DNA of 64,000 nt from Riptortus pedestris (Eukaryota; Arthropoda; Insecta; Hemiptera; Alydidae): contig CM032228.1 in assembly GCA_019009955.1 (NCBI GenBank), positions 73,472,001-73,536,000 on the forward strand, read 5' to 3'. A program made the translations under genes and the position numbers. This document shows, piece by piece, positions 33,243 to 45,406 of the stretch (position 1 is the stretch's first letter; every line of letters starts with the position of its first letter). The notes below the pieces were generated by a model. That model worked only from the letters and a program-made list of their open reading frames with translations. It was not told the DNA's origin and did no database searches.

Positions 33243-33462
33243 CGGAGAGAGAGAGAGAGAGAGAGATTTATCTGTTAACGCTCTAGGGGTCGCAATTTTT
33301 GTTTCATAGTTTCCAAACTTGATATATAAGCATTTTTTGGAAAACTAAAGTACAAGTCCGTTAATGGCTGAAATCGTACCAGTGGGAGGGGGAATTTCGA
33401 AAATTCAGAATATATCCGTTATGCGTCGCATCGAAAAATATTATAGAACCAATCCTTTAAAC

Positions 33463-33642
33463 CAGGGATGAGCAACGTGCGGCCCTTTGAACATGTTTAT
33501 GCAGCCAGCCTAGCATTCCTAAAATTGAATTTATTTTTTAGACTTTCTCCACTGATTATATTGTTATAAAAATATATATATGTAAATATTTTTTTCTCTG
33601 AGACCAGCCAAAAAACGCTGATTAAAAAGGTTGCTCTCCCTG
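33463..33642. mobile_element. hAT-type MITE, 180 bp
   Basis: Ends CAGGGATGAGCAACGTGCGG and (reverse complement) CAGGGAGAGCAACC. CTTTAAAC at 33455-33462 and 33643-33650 is the 8-bp TSD. It is unrelated in sequence to the 5300 MITE. No coding capacity. Confidence 0.92.
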
Positions 33643-33846
33643 CTTTAAACTATTTGTGTTGTTTCTATACATTTTCTTGTAGCTTGAATATTAAACATTT
33701 TATTCCTTGCTTTCAGCCTTCAGTAAACCCCCATTTCAACTTTTTTTACTCAGAAATATACAATATATGCTGCGATGAGATTGCTATTTGTATTCCCACC
33801 ACGTGGAAAATCTGTTTAGTTCACACCTCCCTTGCGTGACAGACTT

Positions 33847-35364
33847 CTTTTAGGGTAACCTAAAACACATTCTAAGAATCATGACTAAGGTCTGACTAAG
33901 TAATGCTTTGGTAAAATAAATAATGTGCTAGTTCCATCGGTATTCGGTGACGACATTACTGAGGCTGTTGGCACACCTGTTGGTAGGGCACATGTCATGC
34001 ATGGCCTTATCATCATAACCATGATATCAGTATTATATTCACCCAATGATCAACTACCCGCTATATTCACCGAATAGAATCACAACAGTACACAGTATCT
34101 TTAATTTTTTTAGAAAAACCAGTTATACCCCAGTTAACCAGTCATTCCATTTGTTAAAAAATGATAAGAAACTCTAAAAGTTTCTTATATATAAATATAA
34201 AAATAAATTTATCAATGAGAAACCACGAATTTCATTATCAAATTAGAATATGGTTCCATTTTAATTAAATTATTTTATATTTGTGTTGTGTCTATATGTT
34301 CTCAAAGGTTTTTAAAAAAAAATCATCATTTTCTTTTTCTTTCGGAGATGTCATAAATGTTTTCATTGTAATTTGAATGAAGGTTTTATTACACAATAAT
34401 TTAAAAGAGGTGGTATTAAGGACACAAAATATATCAGATGGATATTATGGTGGATATATAATACGTTGTGTTTTATCCTTGTATTTTGTTTAGTTTTTCT
34501 TTTTTTTTAATTCCAAGTGACCTTTTCCAAATTGAATACTTTATGAACCCTGCATCATTGAATCTGACAATTTTAAGCAAAATATATTTTGGTTTTTTTT
34601 TTTTTCATTTATGTGTTCAGTCAAGTTAAGGGTCTTAATATTCTAGCACAACAATCGTCGAGTCCCTGCGTGGGAATATGGTTAGCAATCATTATAAAAA
34701 TAGAAAATCATTTCCTTTAAGGAATAAAAAATAAAGTATTTTTTTTTCAGTATATATACCAATGAAACAGTATATTAGTTAAAAAACAAAGAATATGGCA
34801 AATAATAAAAAAAACAAAACAAGATACTAGAATATGCTTCAAAACTTCCAATCCGTAGAATATATTTTTGCATAAAACCTCATCATTTTCATAAAGAGTA
34901 AAACTCTTTAAAGCACTGCCCGAATGTATTAAATCTATTAAAAAAAATTTCGTTGTTTGAAAATATACCAAAGAATTTCAAATCTGAACGGGGGTTTTGA
35001 ACACATAGTGAACACTACCAAAAAAGTATGAAATAAATAAAGTATGAAATAAAAATCATATATCTTTTTCACGATAATCCGTCCGAAAAGTAATTTATGA
35101 TTTGGGGAAATGTATCATTTGTAAACGTGCCACTCTTTAATAATTTAAGACTTGTAATAAAAATTAAACTGACGAATGTCAGAGAGAGTATCTTTAAATA
35201 TGAGATTTTTTTTTTTATGTGTAGTTAAAGGTATTTATTTATCTTAGCTAAATAAAAATATGGAAAGAAATCAATTATAATTGACTTAATATTATAAAGC
35301 AAATCAAGAATATATTAACATATACTATTGCTTTCTAACATGATTTCAATTTTATTTTTTCAAG
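33847..35364. other. No recognisable feature
   Basis: Unassigned, very AT-rich. Several T8-T12 runs. No element ends recognised. Confidence 0.5.
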
Positions 35365-35466
35365 ATCTGGAACTACACCACCTGTAGTTGGAAAAATTGT
35401 GTTCTTTCTGAAGCTCCTCTTTTTCCATTTTTGAGGTGCTGGATGGTGAAGGAATTATTATCTCAG
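35365..35466 (+). other. Exon-like segment (candidate host or element exon)
   Basis: A pyrimidine-rich TTTTATTTTTTCAAG precedes it and CAG|GTAAGA follows, giving an acceptor and a near-perfect donor. The 102 nt between are 34 codons with no stop in the frame beginning at 35365 (IWNYTTCSWKNC...MVKELLSQ). I do not recognise the peptide. A chance ORF of this length is common in principle, so it is only a candidate. Confidence 0.25.
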
Positions 35467-36474
35467 GTAAGAAAAAACGCCTCGTTCCTTCACTATTCTT
35501 TCTCCTCTTTTTATTTTATCGTGCCCACTGAAATCTATTATGAGACTGGTCTTTCAATAATTGGCTTTCTTTTTCAGTTAGCAAAAACATCACTTAATTT
35601 GTCCCAGATCCACTTCAGGTGGAAACGAACAGTAACCGTAAATAACCCGTACCATGTGAGGACATTAATTTAACACATTTATTCTAAATTTATTGCATAT
35701 AACATAATATGAAGGTTTGATTGGGAAGAATATATACTTAGATTTGAGACGAGTACATTAGGTTTCTTATTGGCGGCTTATGTCTTTTGATCGTATGATA
35801 GATCTTGAGAAAGCGTTATCCCGAACTGATGGACTGTGAGACCACGATTTTCATCTCGAAGTTAAGGACTCTGTATCAGGAAGATGTAGAAATGATCACA
35901 CTTTCCTCTCACAACCGCTAGTGGAGAATGTGATTGTCGACAATGATGTGGCGTGAAGAATTTGATAGAATAGGCTGAAATTATAGAAAGTCCGCGTCGA
36001 AATGAGAAAGTACTGCAGTTATCAGCCTCCTGACATTCACGATCAATGGGGACGATAAATATCAAACCGTCGTCTGTAATATCAAGATACAATTCAAAAG
36101 TAGTTATGAAAGGTTATGTAACTTTAGACCTAAATACAAATACTAAATATTCATAGTGTTGACAAATCTTTCAAACTAAAACGTAAGAATAGCATTCCAC
36201 AGACATATATCATAGCATTCCTTTTCTAAATTAAAAGGTGCCCACGCGCCAGGTGTACTCCATGATCAGCTAGTAATGAGATTTTACACTTCTAGATTTG
36301 ACGCCAGTGTTTTATATATAACTTTATATATGAGCTTCTATTAAAAACATCCTTATTATTATTTTTCTAAATTTCCCCATTGCTGTTCGAGCGTGTGCTC
36401 CTCTTCAAGCTATAAAATCTAAAATATTTTATATAATGTTTACAAAAAATAATGTTTAGATCTATATATGTAGA
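35467..36474. other. No recognisable feature
   Basis: Unassigned. Short open frames of no known family. Confidence 0.5.
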
Positions 36475-37066
36475 CTAGCGGACCCGACAGATCTACATAT
36501 ACTTGATCTGCATGATATTTCAACCGATTAGGATATTAAATTTAATAGTATTATTATGTTTGTCTAAAAACAAATAGAAATTGAAATAAGGCGAATTTTT
36601 TATTCAGATCTCTCTTATAACACCCACTCCCGTTCAAACCTAAAAAATTTAATATAGCTTATAATCATGGAAGAATTAATGCTAATTTACATATAGAGTT
36701 TTGTTAAGTTCGGTTAAATCGTTAGTGCCAAATAAAATTGTTGGCTCCCTCTTTAATTTTTTAGTGTATATCTCGTTTATACTTTGTTATACGACAAAAG
36801 TGAATATAACAAAAGTTACTCTAAATAACGAAAGAAACAACTCTTATCCTATGCATATTTGCCGAAAAACCAATAGGAAACGAAATAGCGCTATTTTTAA
36901 TTTTAGTCCTCCCTTACAACTGCTCCATCTGCTGAGCTGATTTGTGAATCTCAACCATCCAGGGCGTCACCCAAACGCATACAAAAAAAAAAATCATTCA
37001 AATCGTTCCAGCCGTTTAGGAGGAGTTCAGTGACATACACACTTACAGTAGAATTATATATATAAA
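36475..37066 (+). mobile_element. E-related element 4, with a different 3' end
   Basis: It starts CTAGCGGACCCGACAGATCT, has two E-type units (CTAAATAACGAAAGAAACAAC near 36822), but then switches to a tail CAAATCGTTCCAGCCGTTTAG, TTCAGTGACATACACAC that resembles a common arthropod non-LTR tail, before TA-rich sequence. It looks like a chimera of two families. Confidence 0.6.
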
Positions 37067-37520
37067 TATAGATAGATCGAAAAAAACCTGTTAAAACGGC
37101 AAAACTTACATATCTAAGTGATGTAACTTACTCTATTATATTTACAAATCTAGACACATAGTTTTATACCTTTAAAATAAATAAATTTTTACATATAGAA
37201 GCTTTGGTTGTACAAAGTTTATATATTCAGCATTTTACATCAAAGTAGCTTACTGTCACATATTTTACAATATTCCAGACTTGAATACAATATTTCAGTA
37301 TGTATTCATTATTATATAAATAAAATAAAATAAAAACTGCATTAATTATTTGGTCTATACTATATAATTATTTATTTATATGTTGTAAAAAAAAATTGCA
37401 ACTAAAACCCATCTCTTTAGTTTAAAATCTAAACAAATTATTTTTAATTTTACCATTTATAATTATAATAAAGGTTAATATAATGGATAAGTATAATATA
37501 ATGGATTCTTTATATTTTCT
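37067..37520. other. No recognisable feature
   Basis: Unassigned AT-rich sequence. Confidence 0.5.
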
Positions 37521-37752
37521 GGGGCTCAGGTTAGCCATGTGAGCTAAAGCGTTGGCCTTAATATCACACGGGAAACCTGGAGTGGCGGGTTCGATTCCTG
37601 TCTGGGAAATAGGAATTTATTTAGTGTCGGGCTCGTTAAATAAAACCCTTAGTTCCACCCTGGCTAGAAACAGGTGGTAACCTGAAGGTAACCAGTCCCA
37701 ATTAGCCATAGCAGAAAAAAGTGGACGTTAATAAATAGTAATAATAATAAAT
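37521..37752 (+). mobile_element. tRNA-derived SINE, full length
   Basis: GGGGCTCAGGTTAGCCATGT start, B box GGCGGGTTCGATTCCTG (canonical), body ATAGGAATTTATTTAGTG, CTGGCTAGAAACAGGTGG, GTCCCAATTAGCC, end GTGGACGTTAATAAATAGTAATAATAATAAA. Pol III promoter boxes lie in the head. An (ATA)-type tail fits mobilisation by a LINE ending in AATAAA-like repeats. Confidence 0.88.
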
Positions 37753-38920
37753 TTTAATTCTTGTCTACTCCGTATTGTATGTTCAGAAAGAACTGTTTGC
37801 CATTAATACATCTCGTCTTCAAATATTTTGTAATATTAACTTGTTTAATAGATGCTATGGTTTATTTTGCTTAGGTCATGCTCATATTTATTTTAAATTC
37901 CCCCACTTCTTTACAAACATTGACACCTGTAGATTGGACAACAATGTTTACTATATGGTATATACACTGCTTTAAATAACTTGCAAAAGTCATATACTAG
38001 ATGTATGTACGAAATATTCCATAGTACAACCATGATTATAACCCCCACCCCATGCTAAGTTGAGTGTAAATTAATGGCTTCAAGCTTTAAATGAAGATCT
38101 TAATAAAGATTTATCCGTATTTCAATCTTGAATCAAATCTGTATATAACATGTAAATTACACGTTAGTGGTTTCTCTCAGTGGATCAAATTTGACAAATT
38201 CAAATCAAATCGGGTTGCCTTTAGTGGAGAAACTAAAAAAGAAAAACTATAAAAATCTTTTATGTTTAAGACTTTAAGCGAGATTTTCCTTAATAAAATA
38301 GAAATGTAATTCCCCGTTGGGGGAAACGTGCCAACTAATTTGAGGTGTAAATAAACAGGTGTAAATATAAAAGCAAGGGTAGGTGGTTGTAAAAATCCCA
38401 GTATTCATAACGTGTTTAGGTGTTTCATACTGCTTTTTTCGTACCTCGCTGGAGTATATATACTGTAAAGTTTATTCCTCGCTTCCAAGGCAAAAATAGA
38501 ACTTCCAAGCTGCTTTTCCAAGTGTTTGGATAATGAGAACTTATGAGTTGTTACTCCTTTTTACTTTTAGCACCCCGGCGATAATGATCCCTTTGTCGCT
38601 TTTATTTTAAAGTATACATTCGTCTCTTAGTTTATAAAACGTTTTTAATTAGTTCTACTGGATCGATTTAAAATAAATAAAAACCTTAACACGAATGACA
38701 AGGGATTCAATTAAATCATTGACATTTGATAAGACAAATAATAAAACTCCCAACTCAATCAGTAGCCACAACCTTGATACGTTAATACCAATATGGACAA
38801 GGATTAAGCTCTTGAAATATTTGTCGGTCTTATTTATGCTCCAACTTTCCATAGATCATTTTTTTAGTTATGAAAAATGATTATCAGTTTTAATTAAAAA
38901 CTCTATCTAGCTGTTTTACA
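37753..38920. other. No recognisable feature
   Basis: Unassigned. Confidence 0.5.
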
Positions 38921-40098
38921 AAATTTCCCCTTAGGGAAATCAGCTATTGAGGTTGTACTCATAATGCAGTTTTGTTTCAACTCATTCATTGGTTACAAAA
39001 AAAAAGGAAATTTGGTATTTGTTTCATCGAAAATAAACTCAGCTAAGTATAAAACCTTGTTAGAGGAACAAAAGTTGACTTAATGACATGTCTGAAGGCA
39101 CACCTGTTTTTCAGCAAGATAACGCCCCAATACATTCAACAAAAATTATTAAAGACTGGTGTACTTGCAACACAATTGACAAATTAGACTGGCCTGCTGT
39201 TTCCCCAGACCTGAAAATTACCGAAAACGTTTGGGAAATTCTTTCAAGAAAAGTGTACTCTGAGTCAAGACAGTTAGGAACAATCGACGAGTTGAAATCT
39301 GCAATTCTGGCTTCATGGAAAGAAATGCCTAATGAAACAATCAAACAATTGTACGATTCATTACCAAACCGAATTTTTGAATTAATAAATGGTGGTGGAA
39401 AGGCCACAAAATATTAAAATGAGTTTTATTACCAGGGAGCGCGTCTAACATTTTGATGGGCCTTAACTTGATTCGAAAATTTAAAAAAAATGTATATATT
39501 TTTGGCTAGAGACCCCAAATACAAGCAGGCCGCTGATTAACTTGGGGTTGATGGATTATTTTATTACTGTTTTACGAGTAATTTGCTAAGATGGGAGGGT
39601 AGGGATAACAATTTTTGAAGTGTGCCTAACATTTTGACACTGAGTGTATATATGTATGTATATATATATATATATATATATTTGTCTGTTTTAGTTTTTG
39701 TTTAAAAATTTTATGTAAAAAGAAAGATTAAGTTATTTAATGGCTGGAGGGGGGTAGAGGGGGAATTTCGAAAGTGTATGTAACCAATCTTATAAAAATT
39801 AAAATACCTGTAAATGTTATATGAATATTTTATGTATAATGAATATTAACCGAGATATTTGGATTTTTAGTTTTCATCCTTAAATAAACCACCACTACTC
39901 ATGTCATATTAACAATAAGCTGCTATGCTATATCATGGACCTCTTTAAATACAAAAATTGTTCTCGACAAACCTTTATTATGCGAGATACATGCAAATTC
40001 GGACTGCAATGACTACATTAATTTAGATTTTATGTATGCTATACCTACCACCAGTTGGGGAATCTGCTTAGTTTACGCAGCCCCTGCGAGATGAATTT
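38921..40098 (-). mobile_element. HINE copy interrupted by a Tc1-like relic
   Basis: Hairpin end (TTTCCCCTTAGGGAAATCAGC, TATTGAGGTTGTACTCATAA) at 38931-38967, then foreign sequence from about 38990. The family resumes in (TA)n at 39658-39679 with TTTGTCTGTT. The core runs to the 5' end GGGGAATCTGCTTAGTTTAC, GCAGCCCCTGCGAGATG. Confidence 0.8.
39015..39650 (+). pseudogene. Tc1/mariner transposase, C-terminal part
   Basis: 39088-39417 encodes VFQQDNAPIHSTKIIKDW, DWPAVSPDLKITENVWEILS and a TIDELKSAILASW tail. FQQDNAP carries the second catalytic Asp and ITENVW the catalytic Glu of the DDE triad, 34 residues apart in Tc1-type enzymes. Upstream from 39033 a different frame gives INSAKYKTLLEEQKLT and a stop, so a frameshift separates it. 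The N-terminal DNA-binding region and first Asp are missing. The right end has GCCTAACATTTTGACACTGAGTG, a probable terminal inverted repeat, abutting TA. This copy cannot transpose by itself. Confidence 0.88.
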
Positions 40099-40488
40099 TT
40101 ATATATAAAACTTGCATGGATTTTTGCGGCACAGCCTCTTTTCCTGAGTCATTTCAGTATTCGTCAACTTGATGAGCACACACAAAACAGCTGTGCAACA
40201 CCTGTAAACCATGATTTCGAAGAAATACTAAACGAAAAAGTCCATTTTATAGAATTTGATCAGATCAATTAATCCACTGAAAAGACACGAGAACCTCTGA
40301 CCAACGTCACTTGGAATTAATAAGTAAATTTCCAAACCATAATTGCTATATATGAAATCATTTTCTATACGTTTATTAGCAGACTTCCCTTCAGGGAAAT
40401 TAGCTATTGAGGTCGTACTCATGACACGATTTTCGAAAAATTTCCACAAATGTTCATCGATCTTACTGAGATGACGAAAATGAGGTTT

Positions 40489-40582
40489 ATTTGTTTTGTT
40501 TGTTTATTATTATTTAAGTCCACTCCATGCTACTATGGCTAATCGAAACGGGTTATCTAAAGGTTACCACCCATTTCTAGAA
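40489..40582 (-). mobile_element. SINE 3' fragment
   Basis: TTATTATTATTTAAGTCCAC, GGCTAATCGAAACGGGTTAT and GGTTACCACCCATTTCTAG are the reverse complement of the SINE 3' half. It sits in the microsatellite position of the HINE. Confidence 0.75.
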
Positions 40583-40836
40583 TGAACGGAAATGAGGTGT
40601 TAACGCTCTTGCGGAACCAATTGTTGTCTGATAACCAAACTTGATATTTAATCGTTTTACGTAAAAATAAAGATTGAGATCGTTAATGGCAGATATCGGA
40701 CTAGTGGTAGGGGGGGGGGTGTCAAAGGGGAATTTCAAAAGTTCTAAATATCTCCTTTATTATATGCCGGATCGAAAATGTATATACCAATCTTATTGAC
40801 AATTAAATGTCCTAATTTTTTTAAAATTATTTATTA

Positions 40837-40920
40837 ACGTACACTTTTTGCAACTAAGGCTAATTGGGACGGGTTATCTGCAGGTTACCACCCTTTCCAG
40901 CCATGGTGGAACTAAATTTC
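40837..40920 (-). mobile_element. SINE 3' fragment
   Basis: TTATTAACGTACACTTTTTG, GCTAATTGGGACGGGTTATC and TTACCACCCTTTCCAGCC match the SINE 3' half in reverse. It is a second copy 350 bp from the first. Confidence 0.75.
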
Positions 40921-41279
40921 ATGTTCTATGAATGTTATTATATATGCTGTTTCAATATCTTGATAACTTATCATTAATAGTATTTGCATTTTTAAGTTTT
41001 CTGACTTAAGCAACCCCCCACTACTGCTCGTGTCATATTGACAATAAGCTGTTATAACATGAACCTGTTTATTCTAAGGTTAAATACCAAATATGGTTTT
41101 CATTGAACTTTTACTTAGTGAGATACGTTATTTGATGATACGTGAGCAAATACGTTATTTGATGATGATTTCATCGATTAATATTATTCATTCTTTACTG
41201 GAAAATGTTTATTTTATCTCTAACATACTCGATATTTACCGTTCAGTGAAGGCTAAACATCATATTTGTTATTGAATGA

Positions 41280-41617
41280 AATCGGACTTCGAATGGCGGG
41301 TGTTTAGAGAAAAGAGAATACGAAAATTCATAATATCTTCATTATTATGAGTCGGATCGTAAAATGTTATTGAACCAATCTTGTTAAACTATTTATTTTC
41401 TACGATTGTTATTCAAGGCATTTTTTTTTCATAACTCTAGTATTAGGCGAGTTATTCGTACTTTCTTGTTTTCTGCCTTCAGTAAGACCATCCCTCCTTC
41501 TACTAATGGTTTTTTTGCATATAAATCGAAAGTACGTTGTGATAAGAGATCACAAGTGTTATACGGGCACTTGGGATATCTCCTTAGTTTACGCAGCCCT
41601 TGCGTGACGGACTTTTT
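41280..41617 (-). mobile_element. HINE 5' half, variant subfamily
   Basis: GAGTCGGATCGTAAAATG, CGAGTTATTCGTACTTTCTTG, TTCTGCCTTCAGTAAGACC and the 5' end GTTTACGCAGCCCTTGCGTGACGGAC on the plus strand. It shares its core variant (TTATTCGTA in place of CATTTTTAG) with 55905-56077 and 59680-59925. Confidence 0.72.
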
Positions 41618-41998
41618 GTTAGTCCAACAGTTTTAACACATTTCTGCAGTGAAAAATCACAATAAAATGTATTTTAAGCTTGTATTTATCAGCAGTGAGA
41701 GGCCATGTGGTGAAGCTCTAATTTTATTTCTTTGCTACCCAAACTGTTTTATTCTGTTCCAGTCTGTGCAGAAAACCAAATCATCCGTGAACAGGGAATA
41801 AATACTTCTGCTTACATTTACCCGACCATATATTACATTCAGAACGTTTGGTCTGTATAAACAAAAGGGATTTTATTGATACTAATGAAACAGAAACTAG
41901 TGTATAAAAAGCACTACTTCTGTATCATTGTTACTAATCCTTTAAAAATAACTTCGTTCATTTGTAACAATACTCCAAGTCAGTTACTTTGGTATAAA

Positions 41999-42110
41999 AT
42001 GTCCACCACGCAGGGGCTGCGTAAACTAAGCATATTTCCCTCGTGCTGCTATGACTCGCTAGTGATCTCATCTCACCACACAATCTTTTCTTTTTTTTCC
42101 CTACCTCTGC
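41999..42110 (+). mobile_element. HINE 5' fragment, second subfamily
   Basis: GTCCACCACGCAGGGGCTGC, AAGCATATTTCCCTCGTG, GTGATCTCATCTCACCACAC; the same leader as 45407. Confidence 0.65.
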
Positions 42111-42189
42111 CCCCGCTGTACCTTTGGGTTTCCCCATACCAGCGGTCTCCATTTAATAGGAGATATAAAATTTTGAATAGATAAATTAG

Positions 42190-42680
42190 GCCAAGTAACT
42201 TAGCCTAACTCACCGAGCACGGCTAAGCATTAAAGTGCAACATTTGGGAGATTTAGTTTAATTCCGAAAAGTCCTAGGGGAACTCGCAGCTGCGACTCCT
42301 TTGACTCTGTTCAAAGAAGTGGCAGCAAGAGCCTAACTAACTAGCCTACATACCTAAAGCCTAAATACTAACCTAAACTCACATAAAACTATACATATAA
42401 TTTACAAATAAATTTAATTTTGCTTGTCTTTCAACACCTCTTGGGCAAAGTTCCTGAAGGCTGATATCTATCAGCGTCGTTTACAAACATGTCGTAGCTC
42501 TCAGGAGGCCAGTTCACATATGAGAAACCACTCATTAGCCGAATACGCTTGACGTTGAAACGCGGACATTGGAGGATCACGTGGTCAGCCGTATCCAACT
42601 CGCCTCAGGAGCACAATGGGGGGAAGTCCCAGTGACCACACAATCTCACTGGAGACCAGAAAGTATGAATTAAACTCGTC
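42190..42680 (-). pseudogene. LINE 3' end with zinc-binding tail
   Basis: On the minus strand a frame over about 42420-42620 reads GELDTADHVILQCPRFNVKRIRLM, the C-x-H-type tail ending RNase H LINE proteins (usual H-x-L-x-C-P), then a stop and a 3' UTR with AATTAAATTTATTTG. It is a different family from LINE-A. The 5' portion is missing. Confidence 0.55.
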
Positions 42681-43914
42681 TACTTTTTACAAACGGATAT
42701 AGGACAATGTCATCGCTTGTTTCAAATTTTCCGGAACACTCTGGATTTGTAAAAAGCCAAAGCGTTGGTCCTGATCATCTAAAAGTGTATCCTGACTGGA
42801 TATTTGTCTAAATATCTGCTTTTTGGAATTTAGACTGTGGAAAAGAAAAGTGGTATTCTTCTTTCACATTGTAAATACAAATGCCTCCTTTATGAGTAAA
42901 ACTCGTCAAAAAAACCCTTAGCTCGGAAGTATTTTGGGGCGGTAACGGGACGAGTCTCGGATTTCGACCAGAAACATATGGACATCAATGGATGGGATCA
43001 AGAGATAACCTTGAGAAACGCCTGCCATAATGAGCAGCTCAGCGAATCCTTTCACTGCCCAGACACTTGTTGACTCTCACTTGAAACTTTCAGTCTCAAA
43101 AAAATGATAACGCCACATGAGCGTGAAGAAAAACTTTCTGTTTTTTTTTGTTTTGAGATGTGTCTTGAAAAGATGTGACAGTAATAAATTAAAGGTCTCT
43201 GAATAAAAACATTGAACGTAATATTGGAATCAAGATGATGAATGATATATGAACATATCAAGAAGCCTATTTACATGACGCATATAAAGAACTACAAGCG
43301 GAAACCAATACATTTCCCCAAAATAAATGAAAACTAGTAGCTGACGTCAGGACTTATAAAATTAATAAATTGAAAACAAATACCCATTGGATAAATTTCC
43401 AAGCTTGAAGAATATAAATACCTTCAATCAGACAGTAACGAAGGTCACTACCGATAAATTAGACAATAGTTTAGTAAAATGATCTACGATTATCAACCAC
43501 ATTATCTAAATCATACAATAAACGATAAACGATGTATTAATTTTTATTCAGGTGTGTCGCAATTTGAGCGATTCACACTGTTTCTTATTATCAAAATAAG
43601 GTAACTGGCGTAGCTACCTTATTCTAAATATGTTTTAGGATTATCGCAATGTATGGGCTGTTGTCGTGGAGTAGTTCTGAAAGGTTGGCTCATGTCAATT
43701 ATTTGACGGCCGTTTATAAGTGTTAGTTAGCTGTGTATTACACTGATTACATAAAGGTCGTTCAGTCCTGGTCATGAGGTGTCCGTGAATGGATGAATAT
43801 GAGATAATAAGGGTGGTGGTTTCAAACGTTTTTTAGTGAAAGGATACTTTTCGAATTAGTGGTGGAAAACCGTAGACCGTTTTCCTCACTCCACTCTTCT
43901 AAATTATTTACGGG
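42681..43914. other. No recognisable feature
   Basis: Unassigned. A 69-codon open frame at 43052-43261 matches nothing I know. Confidence 0.5.
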
Positions 43915-44700
43915 GTATTTTATTCGTTCTATTGCCACATTGAGTAGCCAAATCGATCGATCAAGTCATCAACAAACGGACAGTACCGAACATCATGTTC
44001 AATGAAATTATTAGTTGCAATATTAAAAATATTGGTACTTAAAACACTACCTTGTGGCACGCCATTAACCTGTATGAATGGGTTTGAGAGAGGGGTACCT
44101 TGTTTAACTCGAAATGTTCTAGTGTTAAGGAAAGACTTTATGAACATAAATATTCACTTCAGCTAGCTGGGAAAGGATTTATTTTTTCCATATTGTTTCT
44201 TCAACTTTTTCAAAGTCAAACGATACCGCTAGTACGCGTTTCTATAAATACATTTAGTATGTTCCTTTCTGAGTTTGCTATGTGATCCATGGTGAAGTAA
44301 TTAGGCCTAAAAACCCAATGATATTGAGAGAGGAGTTCGTTCGATTCCAGGAACCATCCCAGAAGTTTGTTAATCATTCTTTCAAATAGCTTTGATAGGC
44401 AGTTGGTTAAAGCAATCGGCCTATAACTGGATGGAATGGACTTGTCTTGGTTGGACTTCAGGATATTCGTCAAATGGAAAATATTGTTAATAAGTTGAAG
44501 ATAGCTACATTAGGGAGTTTCTTAAGGATATTGTGACGTATACTATCGTTTCCAGGCGCAGATTGTTTACACTTTTTAATATCATATTTCAATTCATGGA
44601 TATTAAATAATTCATTCAATGGGTGAGAACTGCCACGTAGAGTTTTATCGGGATTTGGTCTTAATATTTTTTTGTATTGCAAGAACTTTTGGAATTTTCA
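43915..44700 (-). pseudogene. LINE reverse transcriptase core
   Basis: Minus-strand blocks in order: KYDIKKCKQSAPGNDSIRHN (usual SAPGxDxI), SSYRPIALTNCLSKLFERMI (RT block 2), LESNELLSQYHWVFRPNYFTMDH in the place of 'QxGFRxxxST', then after a break NGVPQGSVLSTNIFNIATNN (motif B) and VRYCPFVDDLIDRFGYS with FVDD in the position of YADD. At least two frameshifts and a deletion remove motif A and parts between. Jockey/I-type LINE RT, inactive. Confidence 0.82.
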
Positions 44701-45406
44701 TTAAATATTGGTTGATAATATTAAAAAAAGTAAAAGAACAGTTGTAATTAAATAACAGACGTATTTTAATAATAGTCCGTAATATTGTAAATAAATAACC
44801 TAATGGAGGTATGATGCATAAATCTCCTTAAAGAAACCCTTGCCGATAACGTATATGAGGATGTGATAGAAGACGTGTCCGCATATTCAAAATACGCCGA
44901 TAGCTCTGTAAAGAAAAGCTCGATTAAATAATTCAAATTGTTCTGTTATTGTAAAAGAAGACAAAAAATAAATCGAAATGACAAATTATTGTTTTTCTTT
45001 CTAACAGCAGCACTGATGGTTATCGAGCTATCAGTCAACATCAGGTGAAAAAAACATGCAAACTTTCTGCCAGAGAATCAATAAAGCTCTGGCAACAGCC
45101 ATAAACAACAGATCCATTGCTGGAGACACACAAAGGCCATTAAGAAATAGTGGGAGACGTTATCAGCTGAGTACAGCCATAGGGTGATTCCTGCTCTAAT
45201 TCATCCTTGAGAGACCGGTTTGGTTGGACGCTATGAGGAAATCAGCAACTGCCTACATGAAGCATTCCGCCATCAGCCTCCTCCCCGAATCATTGGGGGA
45301 TTTCCCTCGAATCAATTATGCAGCAGCAACCAAGCTCAAATACTGGGAAAACCGAATCAGCTGACTTACTCAGTCCACACCCATATGACACACTGCAATA
45401 TAAAAA
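44701..45406. other. No recognisable feature
   Basis: Unassigned. Confidence 0.45.

Larger units (their letters stand above)
32171..33846 (-). mobile_element. HINE copy holding an E element and a hAT MITE
   Basis: Hairpin end TTTAGCAAATTTCCCTAAGG at 32171, TTCATTGATCCTACACAGGAGATGACG, then (TA)n 32288-32336, E3, (TA)n(GA)n 33168-33266, then TCTGTTAACGCTCTAGGGGTCG and the AT-rich core. It is interrupted at 33463 by a hAT MITE and ends at the 5' terminus (CACGTGGAAAATCTGTTTAG, CCCTTGCGTGACAGAC). Confidence 0.82.
40375..41140 (-). mobile_element. HINE copy with two SINE pieces inside
   Basis: Hairpin TTAGCAGACTTCCCTTCAGGG at 40375, GGTCGTACTCATGACACG, then a SINE piece, GATATTTAATCGTTTTACG, a G9 run, the core, a second SINE piece, and CAAATATGGTTTTCATTGAAC near 41090. 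The true 5' terminus is absent. Confidence 0.72.

Noticed and set aside
36001..36092. Possible small gene at 35862-36092, minus strand
   Set aside because: No recognisable domain, no splice or promoter context and ordinary AT-rich composition.
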